In this document: positions 16,801 through 25,070 of the stretch, piece after piece
Numbering within the stretch: the first letter of the stretch is position 1
Layout: each line of letters opens with the position of its first letter
Assembly: GCA_036399015.1 (NCBI GenBank)
Contig: DASWNW010000075.1
Coordinates: 1 to 64,000, forward strand
Direction of reading: 5' to 3'
DNA length: 64,000 nucleotides
Origin: QHVT01 sp036399015
Lineage (GTDB): Bacteria > Acidobacteriota > Thermoanaerobaculia > Gp7-AA8
Made by a program: the position numbers and the translations under genes
The notes under the pieces: model-generated
What the model saw: only the letters and a program-made list of their open reading frames with translations
The model's database searches: none
What the model was told of the DNA's origin: nothing

Positions 16801-17996
16801 CGTTCGAGGTCACGGCGACGGCGCATCAGACCGCACCGCAGGTCGCCGCCACCGCGCAGAACGCGCTCGCCGTCTGGCGCCAGGGGTCGCTGAACTTCAC
16901 GCCCGCCGACGGCACCGCCGCCATTCGCGGCGCGTTGTTCCGGCCCGAGGCGCCCGGGGAGATCCTGCTCGACGTCGCGGCGCCGGAGCGGGGGACCGAC
17001 GTCACCTATCCCGCCGTTGCCGCCGCGGGCGACCGCTATCTCGTGGTCTGGCGCGAAACGCGTGGAGCGCAGGGACGCATCCTCGCGCGCCGCCTCCGCG
17101 CCGACGGATCGTTCGCCGACGCGCAGCCGCTCGTGCTCGAGACCGGACCGGCGGTCGCCTGCTGCACCGACCCGGGCGATGCGCGGCCTGCCGTGGCCAG
17201 CGGCGGCAGCGAGTTTTACGTGACGTGGGTCTCGGCGGCGCGCGACGTCCGCGGCATCGTCGTCCCGGCGCAGGGGCCGGTGGCCGGCACGCCGCTGATT
17301 CTCTCGCGGGACGCCGACGCCGGCGCGCGCACCCGCTTCGACCTGGAAGTGGTCCGCACGCCGGCCATGTACGTCGTGTTCTGGCTGGATCGCCGGCTCG
17401 ACCCGCAGTCGCCGGTCCCGCTGTCGTTCGTGCCGCGCTACGCGCGGGTGACGCCGGGTGGCGTTCTGCTCGATCCGCAGGTGAGTAACGAGATCTCCGG
17501 GCCGGAGGTCAAGTCGATCACCGCCACCGCGCACGGCGACGGCTTCGCGGTCGTCGCCGATTACGACGAGCCATCCGGGAGCTCGATGTCCCGCACGGAG
17601 TGCCTCGCGGTCCTGCTGCTCGACACGGCCGGCGAGCCGTACGACGGGCGCACGCTGCACTGCGAGAGCGTCTCCGTCTTCATGCAGCCGGCACTCCGTT
17701 CGCGGCTCGTCCCGGTGTCGAACGGCATGCTGCTGGTGCAGCCGGGCCGCCGCTTCCGGCCGACGGCCGCCGAGTCCCCCGTCCGCACGTTCCGCGCCGA
17801 TCCGGCGCTCACGACGATGAGCGAGCCGAAGGTGCTCGAGGGGCTGCTGGCGCGCGAGGCGTCGGTGACGAGCTGGTACGGTGGCGCACTGCTGGTCTAC
17901 ACGCGCGCCGTTCGCGATGCCGCCGGCGCGACGGTGCTGCGGACGTTCGCGTACCTGGTGCGCAGCGGGTCCAAAGGGCGCGCCGTGCGACACTGA
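13872..17996 (+). CDS. Secreted beta-helix / Calx-beta / triple DUF11 protein
   Basis: The 1374-residue product starts at TTG 13872 with GGGAG upstream; the frame begins directly with a signal peptide (MNKPAVLLLLCLLTSPLSAA). Domains: a right-handed parallel beta-helix with the entry motif TVTSANDSGPGTLRQAILDA (residues 22-340), a Calx-beta unit (about 455-565, LTLTRSGSTAGPASVEV), three DUF11 repeats (about 572-700, 705-835, 838-970; each with VTDVLPPQL or VTDVLPAGLLF and NTATVT), and a C-terminal WD/propeller-like part (970-1374, AVWRQG, YLVVWRE, YVTWVS). It is an exported surface or polysaccharide-interacting protein; the ligand is unknown. An eight-base gap separates it from the membrane gene at 18005. 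Confidence 0.8.
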   Translation: MNKPAVLLLLCLLTSPLSAATFTVTSANDSGPGTLRQAILDANAAGAGPHIIRFAMPGSLRTIGLVSPLPILTATETLVDATTQPGYAGAPVVMLHGGGAGEGAYGLRVAGAGSKIRGFVINGFSGAGVYVTAPGVEIMNNYIGLGMDGVLAVPNQRGVVCADGCRAISIGSPSGNDRNVISGNAREGISLASAGSGNRIRSNYIGTDATGTLACPNFVGIGWADSDGRIGDLTLEDGNVISGNMVHGILVAGATPETYVHYNRIGIASNWTPLGNGNDGVSIAASGVYLGENLIAYNRGHGVTVAGTGHEGNTIRHNHIHSNGGRAIALGTHGSTMPNDLLDADAGYANNLQNHPVVTQATWDAGTLTARVTLHSTPHTSFTIDLYSNESCDGGIFGEAANWHRAVEAITGADGNAAIDASFPYAGTGFITATATHRSNGDTSELSQCRVVLNAQPSSVEWETATLKVIEGRDEFATLTLTRSGSTAGPASVEVVPHGGSGDYLAPADSRVAWEDGDGTPKTVRIPIVADDLFEQPEEFSVEVRNATGATLGATTFAQVTIEEDLSGPAEAADLWVAITTRSTWAAGGHPIGYEINVRNMGPNTARGATLTNVLPPQLLFEQLFAPPGWSCTTPAAGTNGTIACTTTGLPAGNGSSVYFHLSARVAFDATGTIVNTATVTHLGSDPDPSNSTRPSEPTVVQATSADVSVTKTANQTVAPAGSGFTYEITIRNAGPDVAYQVTMTDVLPPQLQFLSRQVRDSLEAQFSCTSPAVETNGTVTCTSFQMQPGTSVTIALHVRVAPDASSGIVRNTATVTTATGDPDLDDHQATAADVELTAGAALSIHKYTDATTALPDSIFDYVISIDNRGPSAATDVVVTDVLPAGLLFERAGAPGGFTCTGPAVGTNGTVTCTAPTFPANRGAVFSILVRVAPDATGGAVTNTATVTSSATDHDVSDNRFSAEPVTIAAPARGERAFEVTATAHQTAPQVAATAQNALAVWRQGSLNFTPADGTAAIRGALFRPEAPGEILLDVAAPERGTDVTYPAVAAAGDRYLVVWRETRGAQGRILARRLRADGSFADAQPLVLETGPAVACCTDPGDARPAVASGGSEFYVTWVSAARDVRGIVVPAQGPVAGTPLILSRDADAGARTRFDLEVVRTPAMYVVFWLDRRLDPQSPVPLSFVPRYARVTPGGVLLDPQVSNEISGPEVKSITATAHGDGFAVVADYDEPSGSSMSRTECLAVLLLDTAGEPYDGRTLHCESVSVFMQPALRSRLVPVSNGMLLVQPGRRFRPTAAESPVRTFRADPALTTMSEPKVLEGLLAREASVTSWYGGALLVYTRAVRDAAGATVLRTFAYLVRSGSKGRAVRH

Positions 17997-18004
17997 GGAC
18001 CGCC

Positions 18005-18754
18005 ATGGGAAAGCCGTTCCGCCTGCTGGGAGAGAGCATGCAGCAATTCGCGATCGGGCTCGGGCCGGCGATCGTGATGGCCTTCGCCTGCGTCGCCTTC
18101 CAGCTCACGGTGCTGCGGACGATCGGGTTCGTGTCGCAGGTGCTCTCCCCTCCGAAGCCGCAGGGCGACCCGCTCGCGTTTCTCAACGACCCGCCACGGC
18201 ATGACTGGCAGACGCAGGCCGCGGACCTCTTCCAGTCGACGACCGCCGTCTCGATCTTTTTCTTTTTCCACGCGCTGGTCGCGCTGGTCCTGACGGCGTG
18301 GCTTCTGAGGAAGCACGCCGCCTTCGACGGCCGGCAGGTCCTGCGGCGCGCGCTGCGCGGGGCGGCCATGCTCACCGGCGCGGCGGCGCTGGTCTCCGCC
18401 GCCGCATCCCTGCTCGGCGACGTCTTTCCCACGACGCTGGCGCTGCTCGCGTTCTGGTTCGCCTGCACGGCCCTGCTCCTGCCGGCGCGCCTCATGGGAC
18501 ATGCGCCGCCGCCGGGACTGCTGAAGAGCACCCTCACCGCCGCGATCGCGCTCGTGCCGTGGCTCCTCGTCAGCGAGCTCGCCGGCGCGCGCCTGCGCAA
18601 CTGCCGCGAGTGCGGCGGCCTCTTCGAAGGCGGAATCGTCTTCTACCCCCTCCTCGGCGCCTACCTCCTCGGCCTCACCGTCAGCAGCGCCGCCGTCTCC
18701 GCGGCCGCGTGCATGCTCGATGATCCAGGCCCGGCGCCGGCGCATGCGCCATGA
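18005..18754 (+). CDS. Hypothetical multi-pass membrane protein
   Basis: A 249-residue product with about five hydrophobic segments (ALGPAIVMAFACVAF region, VSIFFFFHALVALVLTAWLL, AAMLTGAAALVSAAASLL, LALLAFWFACTALLL, LLGAYLLGLTVSSAAVSAAA). A Cys pair lies near the C-terminus (RNCRECGGLFE). ATG 18005 was chosen because it follows the previous stop by 8 bp and removes an off-frame Arg-rich leader. The last codons overlap the next gene by four bases (ATGA), so the two are translationally coupled. The family is not recognised. Confidence 0.65.
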   Translation: MGKPFRLLGESMQQFAIGLGPAIVMAFACVAFQLTVLRTIGFVSQVLSPPKPQGDPLAFLNDPPRHDWQTQAADLFQSTTAVSIFFFFHALVALVLTAWLLRKHAAFDGRQVLRRALRGAAMLTGAAALVSAAASLLGDVFPTTLALLAFWFACTALLLPARLMGHAPPPGLLKSTLTAAIALVPWLLVSELAGARLRNCRECGGLFEGGIVFYPLLGAYLLGLTVSSAAVSAAACMLDDPGPAPAHAP

Positions 18755-19125
18755 GCGCGAGCAGATCGGCCGCCGCCTGGACCGGGTTCAGTGTCGTGAC
18801 GTTGGCGCTCATCGCGTTTGCCTGCTGGTCCTATGTCAACGACTTTCGAAACTGGCCCTGGACCCGAACGACCGGGATCACACGGGGCACAGTTCACGGA
18901 ATCCCAATCGGCGCGCCGAAGGAGACGATCGAGGCCATCGTTGCCGCCCGTGTCACTTCGGGCCGCTTCTCGTCGGTAGAACCTCTGCGCGCCGCGGAAC
19001 GCCTTCCCGAGTCCGACGACTGGTTCGTCGGCCTGAGCTCATGCAACTGCTGGCTGGAGCTACACTTCGAGGAGAACACCCTCCGCTCGGTCTCGGCCCG
19101 CCAATACAGCGGTCCGACCGAATAG
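18751..19125 (+). CDS. Small membrane-anchored hypothetical protein
   Basis: A 124-residue product with one N-terminal membrane helix (TGFSVVTLALIAFACWSYV) followed by a soluble domain of about 90 residues. That domain has IPIGAPKETIEAIVAARVTS, a Cys pair (SSCNCWLEL) and HFEENTLRSVSARQY, a pattern like small two-layer exported domains. It overlaps the preceding membrane gene by four bases, implying one operon. Function unknown. It ends 51 bp before a convergent gene. Confidence 0.6.
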   Translation: MSASRSAAAWTGFSVVTLALIAFACWSYVNDFRNWPWTRTTGITRGTVHGIPIGAPKETIEAIVAARVTSGRFSSVEPLRAAERLPESDDWFVGLSSCNCWLELHFEENTLRSVSARQYSGPTE

Positions 19126-19176
19126 CAGCGGCACGCTGCGTGATCGCCCGGACCCTGCGCGTTGACGCACTAATCG

Positions 19177-19698
19177 CTACTGCAGCCGGATCGTTCCCCG
19201 CACCGCGTCGAACTGTTTCCGCGGGGTTTCGTATCCGGCGGCGGGCGCGTTGAAGTTGAACGCCAGCATCCGGTCGTCGCGTGAGGTCAGGTAGAAGTCG
19301 TTGTGGATCTTCATGTCGAGGCCCTGGGAGATGAACTCGAGGTGGACCCATTTACGGTCGCCGAGCTGCACGATCTCCTTCTTCAGCCACTCGATCCCTT
19401 TGCTCTGCGCCTCGATCATCGACTCCATGTAGGGCTTGAACTCGGGAAGGTCTTCGGCCTTCAGCGCGCGCTGCGGCGGATGGGTGATGGAGATCGAATG
19501 GGTGGTGCGGGCGTTGGAGTAGACGACCGTTCCCGGGCTGGCGGCGGGGAACTTTCGGGCGACGATCTCTTCCGAAAGCCGTGAATAGCCTTCCGGCGGC
19601 ACGAAGCTCACCGTGCCGTCGTACACCTCGACGCGGCTCTCCTGAGCGAACAACGACGGAACCGCGAGCAGGCAGACCAGGACGACGTTCTTGAGCAT
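19177..19698 (-). CDS. Secreted hypothetical protein
   Basis: A 173-residue product with a clear signal peptide (MLKNVVLVCLLAVPSLFAQ). The mature part is an alpha/beta domain (VYDGTVSFVPPEGYSRL, SISITHPPQRALKAEDLPEF, KWVHLEFISQGLDMKIHNDF, RDDRMLAFNFNAP) reminiscent of small exported DUF1795/PsbP-like folds, but I cannot assign a family. It follows the winged-helix gene on the same strand by 34 bp and could be its operon partner. Confidence 0.6.
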   Translation of the reverse strand: MLKNVVLVCLLAVPSLFAQESRVEVYDGTVSFVPPEGYSRLSEEIVARKFPAASPGTVVYSNARTTHSISITHPPQRALKAEDLPEFKPYMESMIEAQSKGIEWLKKEIVQLGDRKWVHLEFISQGLDMKIHNDFYLTSRDDRMLAFNFNAPAAGYETPRKQFDAVRGTIRLQ

Positions 19699-19732
19699 GC
19701 GACCGATTGTAGCGGCAGCCCGATGATTGCGC

Positions 19733-20101
19733 TCAGCGCGAGCTGCCGGACGAGCGGGTGGCCTGGATGAGCGCCTCCATGTGTCCGAGGTACTTTTCGA
19801 GGGCCCGCTTGCCGGAGGCGGTGAGCGAGTATTCGGTCTTCGGCATCCGCCCCTCGAACGACTTCTTCGTGTTGAGGTAGCCGGCCTCCTCGAGCTTGCG
19901 GGTGTGGACGCTCACGTTGCCGTCGGTCGTCTTGAGGATCGCCTTCATCTCGTTGAAGGTGAGGCTCGGGTTGACGGCGAGCGCGCTGACGATGGCCAGG
20001 CGCGTCTTCTCGTGGATCAGCCGGTCGAAGTCGGGGAAATTCGGTTCCACCGGCTCGCGGCGCGGCGCCGGTTCTTCGATCTTGCGTGCTGGTTTAGCCA
20101 C
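19733..20101 (-). CDS. Winged-helix transcriptional regulator
   Basis: A 122-residue regulator. The DNA-binding domain spans about residues 24-105: FDRLIHEKTRLAIVSALAVN, then LTFNEMKAILKTTDGNVSVH as the recognition helix and the wing GRMPKTEYSLTASGKRALE. This is the winged-helix type that senses or represses genes of neighbouring membrane proteins, often called a MarR/PadR-like or HTH_27 regulator. Its start overlaps the end of the membrane gene at 20094 by 8 bp, so the two are cotranscribed and the regulator probably controls that operon. Confidence 0.8.
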   Translation of the reverse strand: MAKPARKIEEPAPRREPVEPNFPDFDRLIHEKTRLAIVSALAVNPSLTFNEMKAILKTTDGNVSVHTRKLEEAGYLNTKKSFEGRMPKTEYSLTASGKRALEKYLGHMEALIQATRSSGSSR

Positions 20102-20681
20102 CGTACCTCCTTGCGATCACCACTCCGAAGACGACGTGCAGGCCGCCGAAGCCGGCGCCGACGAGGGCGTTGCCGGCGGCGAACGGGACGAAACAGGCGA
20201 CGAGGCCGAGGACCATGTAGCAGACCCCCATCACCGGGACGACCGGAATCGAGTAGGCGCCCGAGCTGACGAACGAGGCGCCGTAGAGCAGCAGCCAGGC
20301 CGGCGGCAGCGCGTCGTGGAAGCCGTGCCGCGCCAGGACGAACGTCAGCGCCGCCCCCGCCACGATCGGGGCGAAGTAGCTGACGAAGAAGCGGCGGGCG
20401 GCCGCCTCCCGGAACGAGACGCTCGCGCGGCTGGCCTTGCGGAACATGGTGAAGGCGGCAATCAGCCCCGCAATCACCGCCTCCGTGAGCCAGATCACCA
20501 GCCAGAGGCGGCGGTCGGACGCATGTTGTGCAGCAACCACCGCGGCGACGAGCGCCGTGATGCCGATGCAGACGCCGCCCCACCCAGGAATCGACGTGAA
20601 CGCGCCCGCCCGCTCCATCGCCTCACGGATGTAGCGGAGGTTGCTGAGGGCGTGTTCGTGAATGGGCGCGGGGTCGGGCAT
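20094..20681 (-). CDS. Membrane protein paired with a winged-helix regulator
   Basis: A 195-residue product with a short polar N-terminus (HEHALSNLRYIREAMERAG) followed by about six membrane helices (VCIGITALVAAVVAAQHA, WLVIWLTEAVIAGLIAAF, FVSYFAPIVAGAALTFVLA and others). The helical N-terminus plus six helices is the usual layout of small membrane proteins coded upstream of HTH_27-type regulators. No catalytic motif. Its start lies 11 bp from a large inverted-repeat element that fills the divergent gap to the protease gene. Confidence 0.65.
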   Translation of the reverse strand: MPDPAPIHEHALSNLRYIREAMERAGAFTSIPGWGGVCIGITALVAAVVAAQHASDRRLWLVIWLTEAVIAGLIAAFTMFRKASRASVSFREAAARRFFVSYFAPIVAGAALTFVLARHGFHDALPPAWLLLYGASFVSSGAYSIPVVPVMGVCYMVLGLVACFVPFAAGNALVGAGFGGLHVVFGVVIARRYGG

Positions 20682-20692
20682 GGGTGAACGGG

Positions 20693-20812
20693 GTTCCTCG
20701 GGGGTCCTCGGGTTCCTCGGGGTTCCTCGGGGGGAGCGTGGGTTGAAGCAACGGTTGCTTTCCGAGGAACTCCGAGGAACCCCGAGGAACTCCGAGGAAC
20801 CGAGGAACCCAA
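20693..20812. repeat. GGTTCCTCGG-armed long hairpin, copy 1
   Basis: The left arm (about 20693-20734) is built of GGTTCCTCGG units and the right arm (about 20762-20812) of CCGAGGAACC units, with a short central loop containing GAAGCAACGGTTGCTTTC, itself a small palindrome. A second copy with the same arms lies at 46704-46799. The element occupies most of the 203-bp gap between divergent genes; the remaining 72 bp before the protease gene holds a good ribosome site (GGAGGAA). Confidence 0.85.
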
Positions 20813-20884
20813 TAGTATCGCAAAGCCCTTTGTGTTTCCGTTCTCGACTACACTAACTCTTCCCACTTCGTCCGGAGGAACCCG

Positions 20885-23800
20885 ATGCGTCATGCCGTAG
20901 CCGCAGTCCTCGTGCTGCTTTCCGTGGCAGGAGCCCTCTCCGCCGCCACTTTCGAGCCGATCTCCGATGCCGCGCTCGTCGCCGGCGCCGACCTCGTGGT
21001 CCGCGCCCGTGTGGCCGGATCCGAGTCCCGTCTCCTCTCCGACGGCAGGATCGTCACCGACTACCGGCTCTACGTGGAGGAGACCCTCAAGGGCGGCTCC
21101 CCGCGCGAGCTGCTGGTCACCGAGTTCGGCGGCAGCGCCGGCGGCCGGATGATGATCATCCCCGGCTCGGCGCGGTACGACAGCGGCTCCGAGGTCATCG
21201 CCTTCCTCCGGCAGCGGCCGGACGGCTCCTGGTTCACCTCTCACATGGGACTCGGCCGTTTCCGCGTCGAGGACCGTCTCGCCATCCGCGATCACGAGGG
21301 CATCGAGGTCGATGACCCGCGGGCGTTCGCCCCGCGCGACGCCGCCGCCTTCGCCGACTTCATCCGTGCGGGCGGCAGCGGCCCGGCCGTGGCGGTCCGT
21401 TCCGAGGCGCGCATCCCGCCGGTGACGTCGAACGCGAACGCCGCCGACTACGTCCTGCAGGGCGATCCTCCCGGCTCCGCTCCCCCCCGCCCGCTCCGCT
21501 GGCCGGGCTGCGAGTCGGGTTGCGTGATCGGCTACCAGTACCACGGCAGCCAGCCGGGCGTGAACGCGGTGACGGCGATGGAGAACGCGGCCGACGTCTG
21601 GACCAGCGATCCGAACTCGTTCGTGAACGTCGGCATCGGCAGCTCGACGTCGACCGCCAACGTCTCCTTCGACGACGAGAACGTCATCCTCATCAACAGC
21701 AACGCCGATGATTTCGGCATCTGCCAGGACTCCCTCGGCTGCGGCATCGTCTGGGCGACGACCGGGACGCACGAATTCGACGGCGCCACCTTCTATAACG
21801 TCTCCGAGGCCGACCTGATCATCCGTCCGAACGGCGGAGGCCAGAGCTTCTACACCGCGCTCATCGCCCATGAGATGGGCCACGGCCTCGCGCTCAGGCA
21901 CGGCCCCGCCGGCTCGCTGATGGCGGCGTCCATTCCGAGCACCTCCTCGTTGCGCGCCTGGGACAAGGAGGCGATGGCGGAGGTCTACGGCGCCGGCCTG
22001 CCCTGCGTCCCGCCGACGATCAACAGCACCAGCGGCGGCGGCACCGTCGACTACGGCAGCCAGCCGACGCTTTCGGTGAACGTCTCCGGCAGCACCCCCT
22101 TCACCTATGCCTGGTACCGCGGCACGACGGGCGACACCTCGCAGCAGGTCGGCAACAACGCCACGTACAAGACCCCCTCGGTGACTTCCACGCAGAACTT
22201 CTGGGTGCGCGTCACCAGCCAGTGCGGCCAGTTCATCAGCGCCGACAGCGCAACCATCACCGTCACGCCGACCGCCTGCACGGCGCCGGACATCAACCTC
22301 CAGCCGGCACCGACGACCAACGTCGCCGTCGGCGGCAGCACCACGCTGACGGTGCACGCGACCGGCACCAGCCCGATCAGCTACCGCTGGTACGAGTCGC
22401 CGTCCGTCGGCGACGACAGCAAGCAGGTCGCGAACACCGCGCAGTTCAACACCGGTCCGCTCACGACCTCGAAGTCCTACTGGGCGCGCGCGACCAACGC
22501 CTGCGGCAGCGACAACAGCAACCTGGCCACGGTCATCGTCGGCACGACGCCGCCCCCCTGCATCCAGCCGAGCATCGCCAGCTTCCCGGCGAGCTTCACG
22601 ATCCAGCTCGGGACCGGCGCGACGCTCAACGTGACGGCGAACGGCACCGCCCCCTTCACCTACCAGTGGTACCAGGGTGAGGCGCCGAACGACTCGCAGC
22701 CGATCGCCGGCGCGACGAACTCCTCCCTGCCGCTGCAGGCGTTCAACGCCGCCGGCAACTATCAATACTGGGTGAAGGTGAGCAACGCCTGCGGCTCGGT
22801 GCCCAGCGCCACCGTCACGATCACCGTCGCCTGCGGCACGATCGAGCGTCCGGAGATCTTCGCGCCGCCGGTCGTCCCCTCCGCGGTCGGCTACGACGTC
22901 ACCTGGACCGGGGACGCCGAGCAGATCTCGATGTCGGAGCTGCAGGAGTCGACGAACGCCGCCTTCACGGCGAACGTGAAGACGTTCATGGTCCACGAGG
23001 GCCTGACGCACCGCATCGACCCGCATACGGGGATCACGAGCGACACCCGCTACTACTACCGCGTCCGCTCGTTCAACGGCTGCACGAACCAGCCGACCGA
23101 GTACTCGAACGTGGTCTCGACGGTGGTCACCGCGCCGCTGCCGGCGACCGGCAACCAGTTCTCGATCAGCATCCCCGAGGGTACGACGCAGCCGGTCGTG
23201 CAGAACCTGCTCGTCCCCGGCTTCGGCTCGAGCGCCACGAACGGCGACACGTTCGTCATCACCGACGACGCCGACTGGCTGACGATCTTCCCCGCCAGCG
23301 GGGCGCTGTCGGCCGGCGGCACGACGGTGCAGATGACGATCAATCCGACGCTGCTCGAAGTCGGAAGCACCAACGCCACCATCAAGATCGAGCGGATCCA
23401 GGGGACGGCGGCCAAGGGCGGCGATCCTGCCGTCGCGGCGACGTTCACGCTGTCGATCCCGGTGTCGGTCAGCAAGGTCACGCCGGTCACTCCCGATCCG
23501 CGCGACGGCAATCCTCCCCCGGGCACGCTGATCATCCCCGCGGTCGCACACGCGGAGGGCATCGGCTCGCCGTTCCAGTCGGACGTGCGCATCGCGAACG
23601 TCTCGAACCAGCCGATCGAGTACGAGATCACCTTCACCGCCTCCGGCACCGCCGGCACGATCGACGGCAAGAAGACGTTCATCACCTTCGCGCCGGGCGA
23701 GACGAAGGGGCTCGACGACGTGGTCAAGGCGTGGTTCGGCGGCGGCCTCCTGGGTGAGAGCGGTCTCGGCACGCTCGAGATCCGCCCCGTCGGCGCCGTG

Positions 23801-24937
23801 CCGGCGAACGCCACCGTCGCCTCCAGCCGCACCTACGCGGTGACGCCGACCGGGACGCTGGGACAGTTCATCCCCGCCCTCGGACTCGACAAGTTCATCG
23901 GCAGCTTCGCGCAGGACTCGCTGAACAAGATCAGCCTCCAGCAGATCGCGAACAGCGCGCAGTACCGCACCAACCTCGGCTTCGTCGAAGGCTCGGGCCA
24001 GCACGTCAACTTCACCGTGCGCCTCCTCCGCGGCGACGGCACCGTCATCGGCTCGGTCGACCGCTCGCTGCCGCCGTACGGCCACGAGCAGACCAGCCTC
24101 ACCAGCATCTTCGGCAACCAGCCGCTCGCCGACGGACGCGTCGAGGTGATCGTCAACTCCCCGACCGGCAAGACCACGGCCTATGCCTCGGTGCTCGACA
24201 ACAACACCAACGATCCGCTGATGGTCTTCCCCGAGCAGGCGGAGCGCTCCACGGCCGCCATGTACGTGGTGCCGGGCGTCGCGGAAGTGAGCACCAGCTT
24301 CTCGAACTTCCACACCGACATGCGCATCTTCAACGCCTCGCAGCACGCGGTGACGGCGAACCTGCAGTTCTATCCGCTCGGCAGCACGACGCCCGACCCG
24401 ACCACGGTGCCGGTGACGATCCAGCCGGGACAGGTGAACGCGATCGACAACGTGCTGCCGACGCTCTTCAACCGCACCGGCGGCGGCTCGGTGGTCGTGA
24501 GCGCGCCCGACAACGCGTCGCTCGTCCTCACCGCCCGCACGTTCAGCCGCGAGGCGGACGGCGGAACGTACGGCCAGTTCATCCCCGGCATCACGGCCAG
24601 CAAGGCCTCCGGCCTGAACGAGCGTGGCGTGGAGCTCCTGCAGCTCGAGCGCTCCGACTTCTACCGCACGAACGTCGGCATCTTCGAAGTCACCGGCAAG
24701 CCGGTGCAGGTCGAGCTCACGGCCGAGGCGCCGCAGGGGAAGATCAGCCGCTCGACGACCTTCTTCCTGTCGGGCCACGAGTTCACGCAGTACGACGTCT
24801 TCGGCTCGATGGGCTTCGGGACGGTCTACAACGGCCGGATCACCCTCCGGGTCATCGGCGGCGAGGGGCGGATCTCGGCGTACGGATCGGTGATCGACTC
24901 GCGCACCGCCGACCCGACCTACGTGCCGGCGCAGTAA
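20885..24937 (+). CDS. Secreted metzincin-like metalloprotease with Ig-like repeats
   Basis: The 1350-residue product starts at ATG 20885 after CCGGAGGAACCCG and has a signal peptide (RHAVAAVLVLLSVAGALSA). An N-terminal domain (FEPISDAALVAGADLVVRAR) precedes a zinc protease domain with HEMGHGLALRH (His329, Glu330, His333, His339) and a Met-turn (GSLMAAS). The metzincin consensus Gly is Ala here. Three Ig-like domains follow (WYRG or WYES cores, about residues 375-660), then an FN3-like unit, a BACON-like unit (DWLTIFPASG) and a C-terminal module from LIIPAVAH (about 23527) to DPTYVPAQ shared with the giant protein at the left end. It probably acts outside the cell as a protease or adhesin. 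Confidence 0.82.
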   Translation: MRHAVAAVLVLLSVAGALSAATFEPISDAALVAGADLVVRARVAGSESRLLSDGRIVTDYRLYVEETLKGGSPRELLVTEFGGSAGGRMMIIPGSARYDSGSEVIAFLRQRPDGSWFTSHMGLGRFRVEDRLAIRDHEGIEVDDPRAFAPRDAAAFADFIRAGGSGPAVAVRSEARIPPVTSNANAADYVLQGDPPGSAPPRPLRWPGCESGCVIGYQYHGSQPGVNAVTAMENAADVWTSDPNSFVNVGIGSSTSTANVSFDDENVILINSNADDFGICQDSLGCGIVWATTGTHEFDGATFYNVSEADLIIRPNGGGQSFYTALIAHEMGHGLALRHGPAGSLMAASIPSTSSLRAWDKEAMAEVYGAGLPCVPPTINSTSGGGTVDYGSQPTLSVNVSGSTPFTYAWYRGTTGDTSQQVGNNATYKTPSVTSTQNFWVRVTSQCGQFISADSATITVTPTACTAPDINLQPAPTTNVAVGGSTTLTVHATGTSPISYRWYESPSVGDDSKQVANTAQFNTGPLTTSKSYWARATNACGSDNSNLATVIVGTTPPPCIQPSIASFPASFTIQLGTGATLNVTANGTAPFTYQWYQGEAPNDSQPIAGATNSSLPLQAFNAAGNYQYWVKVSNACGSVPSATVTITVACGTIERPEIFAPPVVPSAVGYDVTWTGDAEQISMSELQESTNAAFTANVKTFMVHEGLTHRIDPHTGITSDTRYYYRVRSFNGCTNQPTEYSNVVSTVVTAPLPATGNQFSISIPEGTTQPVVQNLLVPGFGSSATNGDTFVITDDADWLTIFPASGALSAGGTTVQMTINPTLLEVGSTNATIKIERIQGTAAKGGDPAVAATFTLSIPVSVSKVTPVTPDPRDGNPPPGTLIIPAVAHAEGIGSPFQSDVRIANVSNQPIEYEITFTASGTAGTIDGKKTFITFAPGETKGLDDVVKAWFGGGLLGESGLGTLEIRPVGAVPANATVASSRTYAVTPTGTLGQFIPALGLDKFIGSFAQDSLNKISLQQIANSAQYRTNLGFVEGSGQHVNFTVRLLRGDGTVIGSVDRSLPPYGHEQTSLTSIFGNQPLADGRVEVIVNSPTGKTTAYASVLDNNTNDPLMVFPEQAERSTAAMYVVPGVAEVSTSFSNFHTDMRIFNASQHAVTANLQFYPLGSTTPDPTTVPVTIQPGQVNAIDNVLPTLFNRTGGGSVVVSAPDNASLVLTARTFSREADGGTYGQFIPGITASKASGLNERGVELLQLERSDFYRTNVGIFEVTGKPVQVELTAEAPQGKISRSTTFFLSGHEFTQYDVFGSMGFGTVYNGRITLRVIGGEGRISAYGSVIDSRTADPTYVPAQ

Positions 24938-24952
24938 TCGTCTTCCAACGCG

Positions 24953-25018
24953 GTGGAGCGGCGGGCTTTAGCCCGCCGTTCCTCTGTTTGCCGGACGGGC
25001 TGAAGCCCGCCGCTCCAC
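24953..25018. repeat. GCGGGCTTTAGCCCGC-type double palindrome
   Basis: The left arm GTGGAGCGGCGGGCTTTAGC (24953 onward) and the right arm (24996-25018) are reverse complements with a single mismatch, and each arm contains its own palindrome CGGGCTTTAGCCCG. It lies 16 bp after the protease stop. It can act as a bidirectional terminator or be a REP-like repeat; a half copy occurs at 35816 and a related palindrome inside ligD at 51602. Confidence 0.85.
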
Positions 25019-25035
25019 GCACATGCAGTAACAGC

Positions 25036-25064
25036 TTGACGCTCATGCTATCAGAGCATAGATT
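25036..25064 (+). promoter_or_regulatory. Candidate sigma-70-type promoter, possibly leaderless
   Basis: TTGACG (25036-25041) and TAGATT (25059-25064) are separated by 17 bases. The expected transcription start falls at about 25071, the ATG of the propeller gene, and no ribosome site precedes that ATG, so a leaderless mRNA is likely. A small dyad ATGCT-5-AGCAT lies in the spacer and could bind a regulator. Confidence 0.45.
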
Positions 25065-25070
25065 GGCGTC

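Noticed and set aside
13890..17993. Very long open frame antisense to the beta-helix/DUF11 gene
   Set aside because: Arg/Asp/Val-rich shadow composition typical of antisense frames in high-GC genes; the sense strand has clear domains and a signal peptide.
20495..24778. Very long open frame antisense to the protease gene
   Set aside because: Shadow of the real gene; no domain or start signal, Arg/His-rich composition.
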